A DNA stretch of 64,000 nucleotides from Paramarasmius palmivorus (GCA_037176845.1 JAYKXP010000025.1:248001-312000); one strand, 5' to 3'. Counted from the stretch's first letter, positions 1 through 12,935 are shown. Numbers and translations are program-made. The notes: generated by a model not told the origin, from the sequence alone.

Positions 1-1439
1 GTACGATGACGAGGGTTGGAGCGATTCCCTGGGTAGACTTAAGTATAAGACCAGAGTCTGCAAAGTGAGCCAAGGCGGTTACTTACAGCAGCTTGGTTAA
101 GAGCGGAATATGCCACAATTGATATAAAATAGTATGGTGATAAGTTGGTACTCTCTCCACCGCTGTTTAATCTTGAACTTGCGATGTAGATGATGAGCAG
201 GACGGGATAAATCAGTCCGGATTCTAGCCTAATGAAGCCCAAGTTTGAGCTTCAACTCGTAAGTGAAAAAAAGTTGGAGGTTTCACGCACGTTACTGCTA
301 TAGCTGTCCTATACATATTTCTTGGGTTCTTTCCAACGTATTTTGTTGCCTCTCGACTGATGTAAATGATTCTACCAGCTATAGTCAAGGAATTGATGTG
401 TCAAGAGTCTTTAAAGCAAGAAAAATGTTACACATACCTATTAGCACGGTTAAGAGCAGATTAGTGGCGACCGTGCATATGAGGAAGACCATATACATGT
501 AGAATGTCCAGCCAAGTGCCTCGTCAATATCGTGCGCATATGAGTCTTGGTATAACATGGATGCAGGGAAATGAGCGATGAATGCAATCCCGGTAGCTAG
601 TAAGATGAAAGCATGGAATATGAATTTCCTTGCGGCAAGCCGAACGATAAACCACAAACCGTTATTCAATATACACAAAAAAAGAGGTAAAATGACAATC
701 CGTCTACGTCGACCCCAGATAAGATAGCATCTCCATAGCTAAGATGATATGTATGTTAGGGATTAAGTTTGGAATTGGCGAGAAAGCGGTTGGTCATACC
801 AGGATTGAATCTGCGATGATACTGTTTGTGTCAGAACATGCAAGTGTTGTTATTTGAATGACAAACATACTTTGAAGCTACCCCGAGGGCCTGCCTTGAT
901 ATATAGAGCCTAGAGTTGACTTCCCTGCATGAATCCGAGTCGTTATTGTTCAAACATGCATGCAGAAGATGGGATTCTTACTGGTTTCCTATAATGCTAG
1001 AATGAACAGGATTGCAGTAAATCGGGTTTTGCAAGCAAATATCAATGCAGGTGTCATTGACTTTGTCTACCATGAGGTCTTCACCGGCTACTAGTGCGAA
1101 TTGGAGGGTGATACGGCTTATTTCGTCGAAGGTATCAGCAGCGAGAGCTGCGGTAGCTAATATGAAGAGTGCTGTGATGGATATGCAATGCAGGTGATAT
1201 CGTCCGGGTCTTTTTTTGGAGAGAATGTGAATGCAGATCCCGAATAGCACGATGTATACACCTAGTGAAGAGTCAATATTTGTTCGTAGGAGACCGGTGC
1301 AGGGTCGTTGTTATACCGTATATGAGATACTGGGTCTAGTGTTTTTAGGTATGGGTTTCGTGAAAAGAGTAGATGGTGTACTACTTACAACAGCAAAGAC
1401 GGCAAAGCGGCAGAAGGATTGCATATGTTCTCTCTGCAT
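1..1439 (-). CDS. WRCY-family seven-helix membrane protein, copy 1 (3' end cut by window)
   Basis: Multi-exon gene on the minus strand; the last exon (reading GIAPTLVIVR) runs off the left edge. Exon 1 is 1439-1389, then a 19-nt microexon 1345-1327, then exon 3 at 1261-982; phases close exactly (51+19+280 nt). Later exons encode a WRCYLIWGRRRR segment near 690-730 and hydrophobic helices. Three paralogs in this window (4.3, 24.6 and 26.6 kb) share the exon plan and motif. The family is common in mushrooms; I know of no proven function, and a receptor-like seven-helix topology is inference. Upstream DNA is duplicated along with the gene (see copy 2). I chose the ATG at 1439 because it opens the frame that splices correctly to the microexon; a second in-frame ATG lies five codons downstream. 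Confidence 0.8.
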
Positions 1440-4261
1440 CGTTTCGAGTCCTTTTATAAAAGTATTGCACTGGCTTGTGATCTAAAATTTTTCATACGTG
1501 AATATTCGAGTCGTGGAACGTCTCAGTGGGAAAAGTGAATACTCGCCTCGTGGGATGCCATATTGTACTATGAACTCTAGTCGAATCAGATATTGGTTTT
1601 GGACTAGGACAGGCTGGACAGATTATATATGAAAGGTGAGTCACATCTCGGGGAACTCTAGCTACTCACATCAAGATAGGCTATAGCATACCATTTACCG
1701 TTGATACTGGACAGTGTTTGGGCGCGATTCCGATGCCGATATCCGTATCAGTCGGATAGCTGGAGGTTGATTGGGAAGTCGTCATGAAGGCTTTACCCGG
1801 CAGGATAGTAACAAGCTGCAAGCATCTTCGAGCCATTTGGTCGGCGGGCTACCACCACGCAAGCTTGGTATATAACAGTCTGTCAGATGCGAGATATAGC
1901 ATGAAGCCCACTGGCTAGACTCCGAGAATATCGCTAGGAATATCGGATGCGGTGGCATAGCAATGATCAGATTATGAGATACTCGATCTTAGAGCGTCGG
2001 CTGGAAAGGAGCATGTTATTAGACACTTCTGAAGATGGATGATCACGAACGGGGTACCAGTAAAATAGCAATATAAAGAGCGTTCGTGGGAGCTACTCCA
2101 TCCTAAAGAGACGGTGGCCCGACTGGCTGATTGCGAACGAAGATACGAAACACATTGCTGAGTCGATTGAACTTGTATGTAAGCTGCTGCTGTTGAAGCT
2201 TTTGAGGGAATTCAAGGCGCCGAGTTACGACCTAGTTCCGTGTTTGAGTATAACAATGAGTTGACTATCATGATCCAGGCACGAGCACATCAATGCATCA
2301 CCGACTGAAGGCGCACCTTTGATTGTCTAGAGTGAACCTAAATAGACTTCAAGTGCTTATTTCCGCGTCTTGGTGTCATCTTTGTACGATTTGTCGACGA
2401 AAAAGGGTGTATATGTGATTTGGAGTCATCGCGTGGAGCAGGAAGATGGAAGAAAGAGGAAAAATAAGCGCCTGAACGCCTTGGATTGCAACCGTCATCC
2501 GTTCGAGCGTCAACTTCATCCATGCATTAGCTCTCGAGGCATGATTACTCGGACACAAGATTATTGGCCCGAACCCAAATACTCTCGAATCCCAATATTC
2601 TCGCGAAAACACCGCCTGGGCCCAGGAGTGGGCTTTTTCGTCCCAACATGATGACGCACTGTCCGAAAGGCTTGAAGAATTGAATGGCATTGGTTCGAGG
2701 TGTTCACGCGAGGCACTTGGCCGTTGAGAGGCTGGAGGATGGGTGTAAACGGGGGAAACAAGGGAAGGTACGTAGGCGTTAACTACTCTGAGGTACCACC
2801 AGGAAAATTTACTTTAGTTCCTAGCAAATGGCTTCCTCGCGATAGAGGTTCCAGGAGCGCTCAAACTGGCGCGTAGAAAGTGCAGGTTAGGCCTTCTGAG
2901 GAACGAGGAAATCCAAGTACTGGGCGGATTAGGAGAGGGACCGGCAGTGCTTCCAGGAGCGGCCTTTGGAAGCGTACAGCCTGAGGGGAGATTAGGCTTC
3001 TAGCCTTTAGGACTCGGAAAGGGGCAGCCTTCGATTCTGCCAGTGGGAGATTAGAAAATGTACACCGTGACCTTCGTAATCATCGCGAGGAGCCGAATGC
3101 CTACCTTGAACTCGAACGTCATCCGCCGGCGATTCAGGGTTCAATTGATACTACATGTTCGATATCGTTCACGCCTCCATATCCATGCATTAGCTCTCAA
3201 GAGATGCAAGATTAATGCGCCGAATGCAAATATCCCAAAGGTTTCGTGTGGGCCCAGGAATAGGGCCTTTTCGCCCCAACATGCACTATCCGAATTGTTG
3301 AAGAGCTTGGGCACGCGAGGCATTCGACCGTCGAGAGACTGAGGCTGGGTACTAGGAAACTGGCATGGGATAACAAGGGAAGGTATGTGGGTGTTAACTG
3401 CTCTGAGGTACCTCCAGGAGAATTTACTCCAGTTCTTCCTCGGGATCTAGTGACTTTCGACCCGAAATCATGCCCCCGGACCTTGGTGTCATCTTTGCAC
3501 GATTCGAGCAGACCGCGCCAGAACGTCTTGGATCCGCCGGCGAACGTCTTCAAATAAGCTCTTTGACATATCCAGCCAAGTTGGATTCCATGCGATCTGA
3601 TTGGTGTGCCGCCGCTAGCCCGTGCACTGGGACTGGGGTGGAAGGGGGAAACAGACCGGCCGCGGGAGAACTTGGAAGGAAGGTACGTACATGTTCACTT
3701 GCTCTGAGGAAAATTCCTTAGCAAACGGTTTCTTCTAGGAGCGTTCAAACTGGGCTAGGTCAGGCCCTCGGAAGAACGATACGGGGGAGAAGGGCAACTT
3801 TCAAAGCGGAGCCGCTTAGCAGGCAGGCTTCGATTCTGGGAAATCGGAGACTACCGTGACGACCGGAAGTGTACACTCTCGTACCAACGCTTCACTCTAC
3901 TTTCAATATCGGCGTCTGGTCACAGTTGATTCGTTCCATCTCGCGCTCGGGGGCGACTCTAGTACCTCCGCGTCGTCGTATGTGAGAGCTGTATGGCTGG
4001 CTCGGGTGCATCTCCTTGGAAGTTTGGATCCGGATAATAACATGGACGAACGACTCGGATGCGCACAACTGCTGTTTGACTGTCATTCACCGGCGTATCG
4101 TTTGTATTGTACTCGTAGGGAACGGAATAAATAGTATCCTAGCTTTGTTACATTTATCAATCGGACCAAGGGTGTCAAACTTGGGATTCGGAAGGAATGT
4201 GAATCCTGGGAACAGCATACAGTAATTGAATAAATAGGGCTAACGGCAGACCACGAGTTTA
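1440..4261. repeat. Intergenic DNA made of diverged duplicated segments
   Basis: No gene is supported. Positions about 1840-2380 resemble 6786-7290 (shared blocks include the sequence around 2225-2260 and 7160-7200, and the GGATGATCACGAACGGG block near 2037 and 7008). Within the stretch, 2460-2900 resembles 3120-3440 and again 3640-3780, with common landmarks such as CCATGCATTAG and a GGAAGGTACGTA-like block followed by CTCTGAGG. A further relative of the first block lies at 7375-7525. ORFs here are open by chance and overlap on both strands. Confidence 0.6.
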
Positions 4262-5839
4262 TCAATATCCTGTACCATTCGATCGAGAGATGTCTAGGAC
4301 GGTCCCACAAGTGCTCTGAGACTGTGGGATACCAACTTGAACTTGAGAATCCGAGTCGTAGTGTTGCCCAGCACGGAATGTCGAGATACAGCTTTTGGTG
4401 TCCTCGATGGCGATACCGAGGCTTGTACGTACGATGACGAGGGTTGGGGCAATTCCCTGGGACAGGAATGGTGAGGTGTGAGAAGAATAGGGAACAAGTA
4501 GCTTCACTCACAGCGGCTTGGTGGAGAGTGTACTGGGCGACAGTCGAGAAGATAGAGTAAGTGGTGCTCCGAGTCGGAGAAACTAGAGGCTGGAAGCTGA
4601 GCTCAGAGCCGGCTACAGTGAATGCAATGTAGATGATCAGTGTAGTGGGATAAATAAACCCGGATTCCATACTATGAAAGGTTAGAGTGCTATCTTACAG
4701 AAATAAGGGTTACTATGACGCACGTTATAGCAACAACGGTCTTGTACATATTTCTATGGCTCTTTCCGACGTGTTTTGTCGCTTCTCTACTGATGTAGAT
4801 GATCCTACCAGCTTCGAGTCGGAAAGTATTCATGAGCGAGACGCGGAGGTGAAATTGAACCTGGACAAACCTATCAACAATGTTAACAATAAATTGGTGA
4901 GGATAGTCCCTGAGAGGAACGCCGTGTAGGGATACCACTCTGGCCACAATAGTTCGGTACCCAATAACATAGGACCGATTGAATCATGAAACCATGCAAA
5001 AAAAAACGATCGCAGCAACTGCGCAATCAAAGTATGAATGGCGACGTCAGGACTGTGAAATATATGGGAAAGTTCACTTACCATTATTCACAGCACATAG
5101 AACAGCCGGTACAATGATCACTTTTCTACGCTGCCCCCACACAAAATAGCATCTCCATATCTAGTACAACACGTTAGGATACCTGAAAGGGGGACAGTCA
5201 AACGATCCTACCAGAATTAAATCTGCAGTTATGCTGCTCGTATTAGAACTTGTTCTTGACTTGAATCCTGTATAGCAGAGATTGCTCACTTTGAAACCAC
5301 AAGGAGTGCGAGCCGAAAGATCGTCATCTTGTTACTAGCTGCTACGAAGGCCCTAGAACATTTGTAGCCATTACTATGTCTGCCATTCAGTGTGCCCATC
5401 ATAAGAACGTTCGTACCAGGCGCTTTCTGGTTCATAGTATTCCAACTCGGGTAAAACCTCCCGGCAGAGCCAGCGTGGTGGGACTATGTCCAGGTTGCTT
5501 CTCAATCTGGCGCTAACGCGTTTCAATTCGATGATCGTCCCAACAATGGTAGCCATAGTCGCGAGCACGAAGAGTATCGTGATTGATAGGCAATGTAAAC
5601 GATAACGGCCATGTCTTCGCTTGAGAAGAATGCGGATGCAAATTCCGAATAGCACGACGTATGCACCTATTCAATAATGAATCATCGTTCGAAACCAGGA
5701 AAGCGTGACAGCCATACCATAAGTATATGAGATACAAAATCTAGCGAGTTGTTTTTGAAGGTTAACGTTGTCAGGGTTAAAGCATTAGGGTTTCTACTCA
5801 CAGCAGCGAGCACCGCAAGATGGTGTATCTGTTCATCAT
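4262..5839 (-). CDS. WRCY-family seven-helix membrane protein, copy 2
   Basis: Minus-strand paralog of the gene at the left edge, complete here. Exon 1 5839-5802 (38 nt), microexon 5740-5718 (23 nt), exon 3 5666-5375, then further short exons including one encoding WRCYFVWGQRRK near 5160-5120. The last exon starts GIAPTLVIVRTSLG and ends at the stop at 4262. In the other three copies the microexon is 19 nt; here it has four extra bases, yet the start ATG lies in a frame that restores the phase (38+23 leaves phase 1, as do 51+19, 84+19 and 90+19). The N-terminal residues therefore differ from the paralogs while the rest stays in frame. The product is a polytopic membrane protein of unknown role. 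The start choice rests on this phase argument alone. Confidence 0.75.
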
Positions 5840-8800
5840 TCTCTTGTTTAAAGTCTCCTAGGTCCGGTATCGTTACCCTGCAGTAAGATTCAAAGTTCTT
5901 TTGTAGACATATCGTATTTAGGGAGCTGGATACAGAACAGCTGTAAGGGACACACCTTATCGAAATCTTGTCTATCCATGACCTGCAACAACTGAGTCGA
6001 AAATTTCGGTTCTCTTCGTGGTTATTCTGGATTTGGCAGATGGAGCGGTTCAATAAGTATCTTGAAGAGAATGTTATGTGCTGCCGGGCTCCTACTGGAG
6101 ACAACAATGGGTTGATGGATTCGATGCACCAAACTGACCTATTGAGAAGGTGGATTGATGAGCTGTTTAACCTTGAGACGGTGAGATCCGCGAACAGAAA
6201 GCAAAGAAAATAAACCCACTAGGTACGCCACAGGAGGGGGTGGCTAATCTGGTATTGCGCAAGGCAAGAGGCCCAGAAGCTAGCAGAAGAGGGAGACTGC
6301 TGTTAATATCGCGAATACAAAGATGGAAAACCTGAAGAAACATATCTGTCAATCAATGCGGCAAGCGCGGACGCGAACTGCATACTTGCGATCTGAGCTC
6401 TGATCCAAAGCGTCATGGGATACGCCAGAATCACTGCGAGAAGTGCACCCTCTTTCCGAAATTCAGAACTGATGGCAAGGTCCTGAGGTCATGCACCAGG
6501 CCGCTGCGATGCAATGGATGGATACAGCACAACATGGTTGTATGACGGTTCCGTTGTTCTGATCCTGAAGTGAAACGGAGAACTTTTACGTCGATGAGGA
6601 TTGATATCCTCCTAGCGTTATCTCTAGCCTTTGCTAGTGGAGCCCAGCCAAGACTCGTCCGATAGCAATGTCGTAAATCGCACGACAGTCATTTGTCAAG
6701 CGTTCAATCGAAAAAATGAGCCATTGTCGTTGCTAGAGAGAAAACTTACTGGTAACACGGCAAGCGTTTTCGGGCCATTTGACTGGCGGACTCCTACCAC
6801 CCAAACCTGGTATATAGTTGTATATAGTAGTCCATCGGATGTGAGGCATAGTATGAAGCCCATTGGTTAGACGACGGCTCCAAGAATATCACTAGGAATA
6901 TCGGATACTGTGGCATATCATCAGATTGTGATACTTGATCTTGGAGCATTAACTGAAAAGAAGTAATTGATATTAAGAGAAGCACGCTGGTGAAGACGGC
7001 GAAGATGGATGATCACGAACGGGCTCGAGTGACATAACAATATCAAGATCCCAGAAAGACCGCAGTGTTGACTCAGTTGCGAGCGAGGATACGAAACACG
7101 TTGGTAGGTCAACTGTTAGCTACTGCTGTTGGGGCTCCTCGGACAAGGAGTCGAGAGGCCGAACTATGACCTAGTTCCGCGTTTGAGTATAACAATGACC
7201 GGGCACGAACACATTGCCTGCTTCGATTGTCTAGGGTTGAATCGAAATATGCTCTTCAAGTGCTTATTTCGATTTCTTGTTGCTCATTTCTGCATTGGGC
7301 GGAGAAAGGTGCATGTGTGATTCGGAGTTATCGCGAGGTGTAGGAAGATGGGAGAAAGAGGAAGGAAAAATAAGCGCCCGAAAGCCTTCGAACGTCGACG
7401 ATTCAGGACGCAAAATTTCAATACCTTCATAATACCTTCTTCGACATGTCCATGCATTAGATCTCAAGGCATGATTACTCGGATACAAGATTATCGTGCT
7501 GAACCCAGATCCTGTCGAATCCCAAAGTTCGCGAGCATACCACCTAATGTGCGGCACTATACATACCAATTTAAAGAGAAAACCAATTGCCCTCAGACCT
7601 GAAGCTTGAAGCTTGACTCGTCCTCCTACTCTGATCACGATAGACAGCACTCTACCAGCTCATCATCCGGACCGAAAAGTGCAGATACAAACTAAAATTC
7701 AACGACACGACCGTCAGCAAATCGCCTTGGTTCCGAGGTCGAGCATTGAACCAAACGGATAAGGGATGGACATGATAGTAGGACGCCAACAAAAGATAAG
7801 GATATCTCTTTGTTTCCTTCGGCATCGAATTTTTGTGATAGAAGTCCTAGGCTTGAAGGATGTCGCATAGGCCGGGGGATCCTGCAATTTTCAGAGGAGT
7901 ACTCCGGGTGGGATTCGCTGAGCTGGGCGGGAAGCTTGAATTTTGCGGGCTAATTTACATGCCTTCGAGTTGAATGGAGCTTCTGCTGAAGGATATCATG
8001 ACTGGGGGTGTTCAACTCGCAGCGCTACGCTTGGTTGAGGTACGTCGCCTTTTCTTTTGCCCTCAGGTCGGACGCTGAGATTTTTGTAGGACCCTGGACA
8101 ACCTACTTCCATTTTCAAATCAAAAACGGCTCACCCGCTACTATTGAGGCAGACAATCGTCTTATCCATCACAATGGGTTCCTATCCCAAACGCCTGTCA
8201 ATATCGCCCACGGCCATAGATCAAACTGGGAGCAAGTTTATTAGAAACTTCTCAAAGTGGAAGCTACGAACTACCGCACAATTCAGAATGTATCCACGTT
8301 CATGCTCACCGCTCAAGCGCTCAAGCCTTGCACACCCTGGTTGTCTGTATATCGAAGTTCGGGTCTAGCGGTCATTCTCAGTCGCTGTCTTAGCGCGTCT
8401 ACACCTCAATCCTCATCTTCTCATCAATGCAATCTCTTTTGCTATACAACCAGCGCTCCGAGACGGCCGTTCATTCAGCGCTATCATCCATAATCATCAG
8501 CGGCTGCACCTTCTCCCTGCCATTTCTTCACGCACCATGGCTAAAGAAGACCGGTGCCGAGAATCAGCCCTTTCCTTCTCGTTGAATGAATATATTGCAG
8601 AAGAGGTCAGGGGTAGCTTGCAATGTGGTCTTTGTTACGACTACAGGGCTTACCGCCACATGGGCAGTCCCATGGACATCTACTCGCACGCCATGATTAT
8701 CATTCTGTTCGTCGAGAACTTGGGTATGTCGTTCTGTGGGGTCATGTAGAACAGAAGTGCTCAAACTTGACTAGAGTTCGGCAAGACAGAATGCAATGCG

Positions 8801-9076
8801 TGATTGTCTTCGACTCGCTATGCCTACCTTGAGCGGACACTTACGGAAACCTCGTAAGAAGAGCAGGCAAGGTGATTGATCATTGGGTGCTTTCGGTCGC
8901 ACAACGGTCACCATCAACCGCTTCTTGATGTTTGCAGTCCTTCTGGAATGGAATGGGTATGTGGAAGTTCAAAGTTGTCTGATAACATAGGCGAGATAAA
9001 TAGTCGATTGGTACGTTCAATTTATCTTCAGGATCTTACTGTCCTAACTCTACTCCAAGGTCTACAGACGAGGAGA
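5840..9076. repeat. Gene-poor interval; second copy of duplicated upstream DNA
   Basis: Positions about 6786-7530 are the counterpart of 1840-2600 and presumably arose with the duplication of the membrane gene. The remainder (5840-6590 and 7700-9070) shows only short ORFs without recognisable domains. A TATA-like GATAAATA stands near 8994, about 80 nt before the protease start codon. Confidence 0.5.
6595..6870 (+). pseudogene. Possible broken small secreted protein ORF
   Basis: An ATG at 6595 opens a signal-peptide-like run (MRIDILLALSLAFASGAQ) that stops after 23 codons. One frame over, an open stretch to 6870 continues with polar residues and two NxT/S sites. This could be a small secreted protein with a one-base frame break, or chance. 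It lies just before the duplicated block, and I recognise no family. Confidence 0.2.
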
Positions 9077-11373
9077 ATGGCTGTCTTTAATGCTCTACTT
9101 CCTTCTGTTCTTCTTGCTGTCCTCTACTCGTACAGCATTGCGTCACCTTTGTCGTTTACGTACGACACCCACAGACCGAGGAGTGTTAACCGTGGTTCGG
9201 GGATCGAAACCTTCCAACCACCGACCAACTACAAGGTATGCCAATGTCACTTGACATCTTGATCTATGGATTCTAATGGTACTGCCTCAGACTTTTGGCG
9301 CTGGTCTCGAAGTCCCTGGAGCATTGGCTGCAACTACTCCCGAGGATCAGATCGTTTCTTTTGTGGCATCCCAGTTGAACATCGACAAGGACAGCGTGGC
9401 TTATAGGTCTGGCGTCAACAACGGGGCAGATAAGCTTGGCTACGTCAGGCAATCCTACGTGAGCTTGTATGAATCAGCTGATGATGGGCTCTAACGAGTT
9501 GTTCCACGGCAGAATGGTATTCCGTTTGTGAACGCTGTCGCCAACGTTGCCTTCAAGAACAACAAGGTCGTAGCCTTTGGTGAATCCTTCGTTGACACTG
9601 GTACGTTCTCAAGTAGAGTTCATGATATCCGTCTAAACTTCAGATTTGACAGAGAACATTGCATCCTCCGAGCCTTCTGTCGACGCAGACTTGGCCATTA
9701 CCAAGGCTGAACAGACTCTCAATGGGAAGAAGAATGGGATCACGCCGACACTTGAATATCTGGCGCGTCCGGATGGATCTGTCGCTCTTGTTCACGTCTT
9801 CCAGATCGCAAACGAAGAGGCTGGGATGTGGTATGAGGTCTATTCGGACGCCCACTCTGGAGAGCTTCTCTCTGTCACGGATTTTGTCGCACATGCCTCG
9901 GTTAGTTTGCACTTTGTCAAAATTGGATCATGACCACCCCTGACATGCTTATCGCTTGCAGTATCGAGTTCTTCCTGTGTGGAAACAGAGTATCACTGAG
10001 GGTCTCGAGACTTTCACTGATCCTGCAGATATCTCCGCCTCAAGATTTGCATGGCACAGTATTGATGGTGAGACCTCCACCGGCAACACAACGTTCGTCT
10101 CGTTTCTCCAACTCCTTGATTTGACAACCAGCTCAAGATACATTTCAGAGGTAACAATGCCATAGTCACTGCGATAAAGACTAGAGGAGGAGCGGACTAT
10201 TCCCCGACCAGCAGTAGTCTCACATTCGAGTACACCTATGATTCCAGTGAGGATCCGACTACCGACGAGAACATCGACGCTGCTATAACCAATGCCTTTT
10301 ACGTGGCCAACACATACCATGATGTCCTCTATCACTACGGCTTCACGGAGACGAATTTCAACTTTCAACAGAGTAACTTCGGCCTCGGGGGAGAAGGGTC
10401 TGACCCCGTCCATATCAATGTTTACGATCCAACTCGTGCAACTAATAATGCCTTTTTCTCTACGCCTCCCGAGTAAGCCGAGATTCCATCTCTCAAATAA
10501 TCGTATTCATGATATCTTCTTGCCTTCAGTGGTCAACCCGGAATGTGCTTTATGCTCATATATGAGCTCACCGACGTGAGCTACCATTCCATTGTTTGTT
10601 CAAACGCTAGTCTGACCAATACCTACTTCAAAGCCGCGGCGGTCCAGTGCGCTTCAGAACGATGTTGTCATGCACGAGCTCACTCACGGCCTCACGAATC
10701 GTATGACAGGCGGAGGTACTGCTCGCTGCCTGCAGACCATTGAATCTGCCGGTATGGGAGAAGGATGGTCCGATGCTGTTGCCGAGTAGGTTCTGTTTCG
10801 TGCAAACCCGCACCACCACGTATACTGATCGTGCGGAAACAGGTGGTTTGTTCGCTCAGACTCTCCTGAGATTCAGGACTTTGTCGAAGGACCATGGTTA
10901 AAGAACGATACCATCGGATTCCGCACTTATCCTTACTCCACGTCTACTGAAACCAATCCCCTTCGATACTCCAGCATCGCTGAGCGCATGGAAGTACACG
11001 ACATTGGCGAAGTGTGGTATGTCCTTCCTTCGAGTCCATCCCACTACTTCGTAGGCTGAAATATGATAGGGCTAACATGTTACACAACGTCTATGCCGCT
11101 CTTGTCGAAGAGCATGGTTTTTCTTTTGCAGCACGAACACATAGCGAAACATCTGAGGGGAACGTTGTCTTCTTACGCCTCCTTGTTAATGCTCTCACTC
11201 TTCAACCTTGCAACCCGACGTTCACAAATGCTCGCGACGCCTGGATTCAAGCTGACATTAATTTATACGAGGGTACCAATAGATGTCTCCTGTGGAGGAC
11301 CTTTGCTAGTCGGGGTCTGGGAGTTGATGCCTCCAATTACGAAGACTCTGAGGCAGTTCCTGATGATTGCTAA
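9077..11373 (+). CDS. Fungalysin-type extracellular metalloprotease (peptidase family M36)
   Basis: Secreted zinc endopeptidase made as a proenzyme. My ten-exon model is 9077-9235, 9291-9458, 9513-9600, 9653-9900, 9962-10092, 10149-10472, 10530-10575, 10634-10785, 10843-11016 and 11070-11373. It sums to 1794 nt, a 597-aa protein, the usual fungalysin size. A signal peptide (MAVFNALLPSVLLAVLYSYS) is followed by an FTP-like propeptide. The catalytic domain contains YVANTYHDVLYHYGFTE, then the HELTH zinc motif at about residues 402-406, and GEGWSD with the third ligand Glu near 431. All introns are GT-AG. The only ambiguity is the acceptor of intron 3 (exon start 9653, or 9644 adding three residues). 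Such enzymes digest extracellular protein for nutrition. Confidence is high because motifs and frame agree throughout. Confidence 0.95.
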
Positions 11374-11535
11374 GATACGTGTATGGATACAACATGTAAA
11401 TACCGTCCATAGGATTGGAAAATTGCATGCATATTAAAGAAGATACTGGATTGTATTGCCGTGGGCGTCATATTCTGGTCCCCTTCAACACTTGGGTTAC
11501 AGCTTCTACGACAGTCATTTTGATCTGTTCCCATT

Positions 11536-12935
11536 CTAGAGCGAGATTAGCGATACTGCAGAATCTAAGTTTGATCTGGCGACAGCACCTTCATCAGTGA
11601 GCCTCTTCGATTGATTGACTAGCGGATGCTGAATCAGTTGAAAGGTACGCTCGAGATTATGCTCGTTCCATCCAAGGGCGACGAGCTTCTTGAGAATCCT
11701 GCCTCGTATGATAAAAACCTGAGTATATCTTAAGCCGCCATAGTACGTACTCATTGATACGCTCTTCACGCAAATCTCCCGTCACTGTCTTGCGCTGCCC
11801 CACAGACAACCTTCGCTGGGACCATTTTCGCCATACGATCTCATACTAGCAAAGAAGTGTCAATGTCATTGAAGTTCAAAACAGGAAAACTCCACTTACA
11901 CTGCTCAGCTCTACGTACTCCTCCGCCTTCTTTCCTTTCCACTGGGCCAGCCTTTCAGCGTCGTCCTTCACTTCCAGGAATTCCAGGCGAAATTGTTCTA
12001 TGATATACGGTGTATAATAGGATATCCATATCCATCCCAACGGCCCAAAATGTCGCCCCCGGAAGATATCTTTCTCGTGGACTGAGATCATCACGCGTGG
12101 GATGATGGCGAAGAAGCCTAGATCCACCATCTCCTCGATGCCCTCGCTCCAAGTAGGCAGCTTCTTCAATTTATCGAAAGGATAGAGTCTGTTATTGGTC
12201 GATTAGACGTGCAGCGACGGAGGTCATGCAAGTAGACGTACCGTTTCGCAGCACATGTTTTATGACATCGGATCCTGCATTGCCAAGAGATGGTTTCACA
12301 GTTTCCACCACCACAAACCTGGATAGCATGGAGTTAGCGATGGGAAGAGGTAGAAGAGAAATGTTAGCGCACGTTGCACCATGTGTCAAAAGCCAAACTC
12401 GCATATTCTGGTTCGCTCAAATCCTTTGGTAGAGGAGGTAATCTCGCGTTCCTCAGCACGGCCCTCCAAACTTGAGCTGACGTCTTCGACAGTAGTACCG
12501 AGCGTAGATCTTTGCTCGTGCGTGCCAAATTTAGAAGATCTTTGGGATGCAAGTGGGTGAAGATCTATGACAAAGTGAGCATATTTTCTTAAAGTCAAAG
12601 GCTGGACACGTACCTCGAGCATGATATCTAACGGGGCCTCCTTCATGAACCTCTGCAGCAATCCTCGCGTTTCTGACGCGTTTTCGTCCACAATGACTAG
12701 TTGCACGGTTTCTGCTTCTGTTTTAGACCCTTTTCTTCGGCGGAACGCGTGGTTTCTTTGCTTTCCCCTTCGTCTTTGCTGCCGTGTTCGCCTGAGCTTT
12801 AGCTTCGGATTTCATCTTCTTGACTTTAGAGTCGTTTGATGCCACCCCTAGATCCAGTTTTTCTATCGTTCTACGTGACTGGTCTAGGTTGGATGTGTTG
12901 CGTTTTGCTGCTAGTCTGGAGGACTGCCTCGCCAT
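11536..12935 (-). CDS. F-box protein with C-terminal Cys-rich region; one-base frame break in exon 1
   Basis: Six exons: 12935-12614, 12564-12373, 12318-12242, 12188-11900, 11845-11751 and 11698-11536. The N-terminus is basic (starts MARQSSRLAAKR). An F-box follows (PLDIMLEIFTHL), then a Cys-rich stretch with the pattern CNVCGGGNC and CRIRCHKTC, as in the large mushroom F-box family. Such proteins are expected to be substrate adaptors of SCF ubiquitin ligases. Exons total 1138 nt, exactly one base too many. The misfit lies near 12728-12734, where KKR must continue as SKTEAETV in another frame. This is either a sequencing or assembly indel in a short C/T run, a real disabling mutation, or use of the downstream ATG at 12646, which starts right at the F-box. 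Downstream exons look intact. Confidence 0.8.

Noticed and set aside
3212..3553. 113-codon minus-strand ORF
   Set aside because: Lies wholly within the degenerate intergenic repeats and has no counterpart in the other repeat copies.
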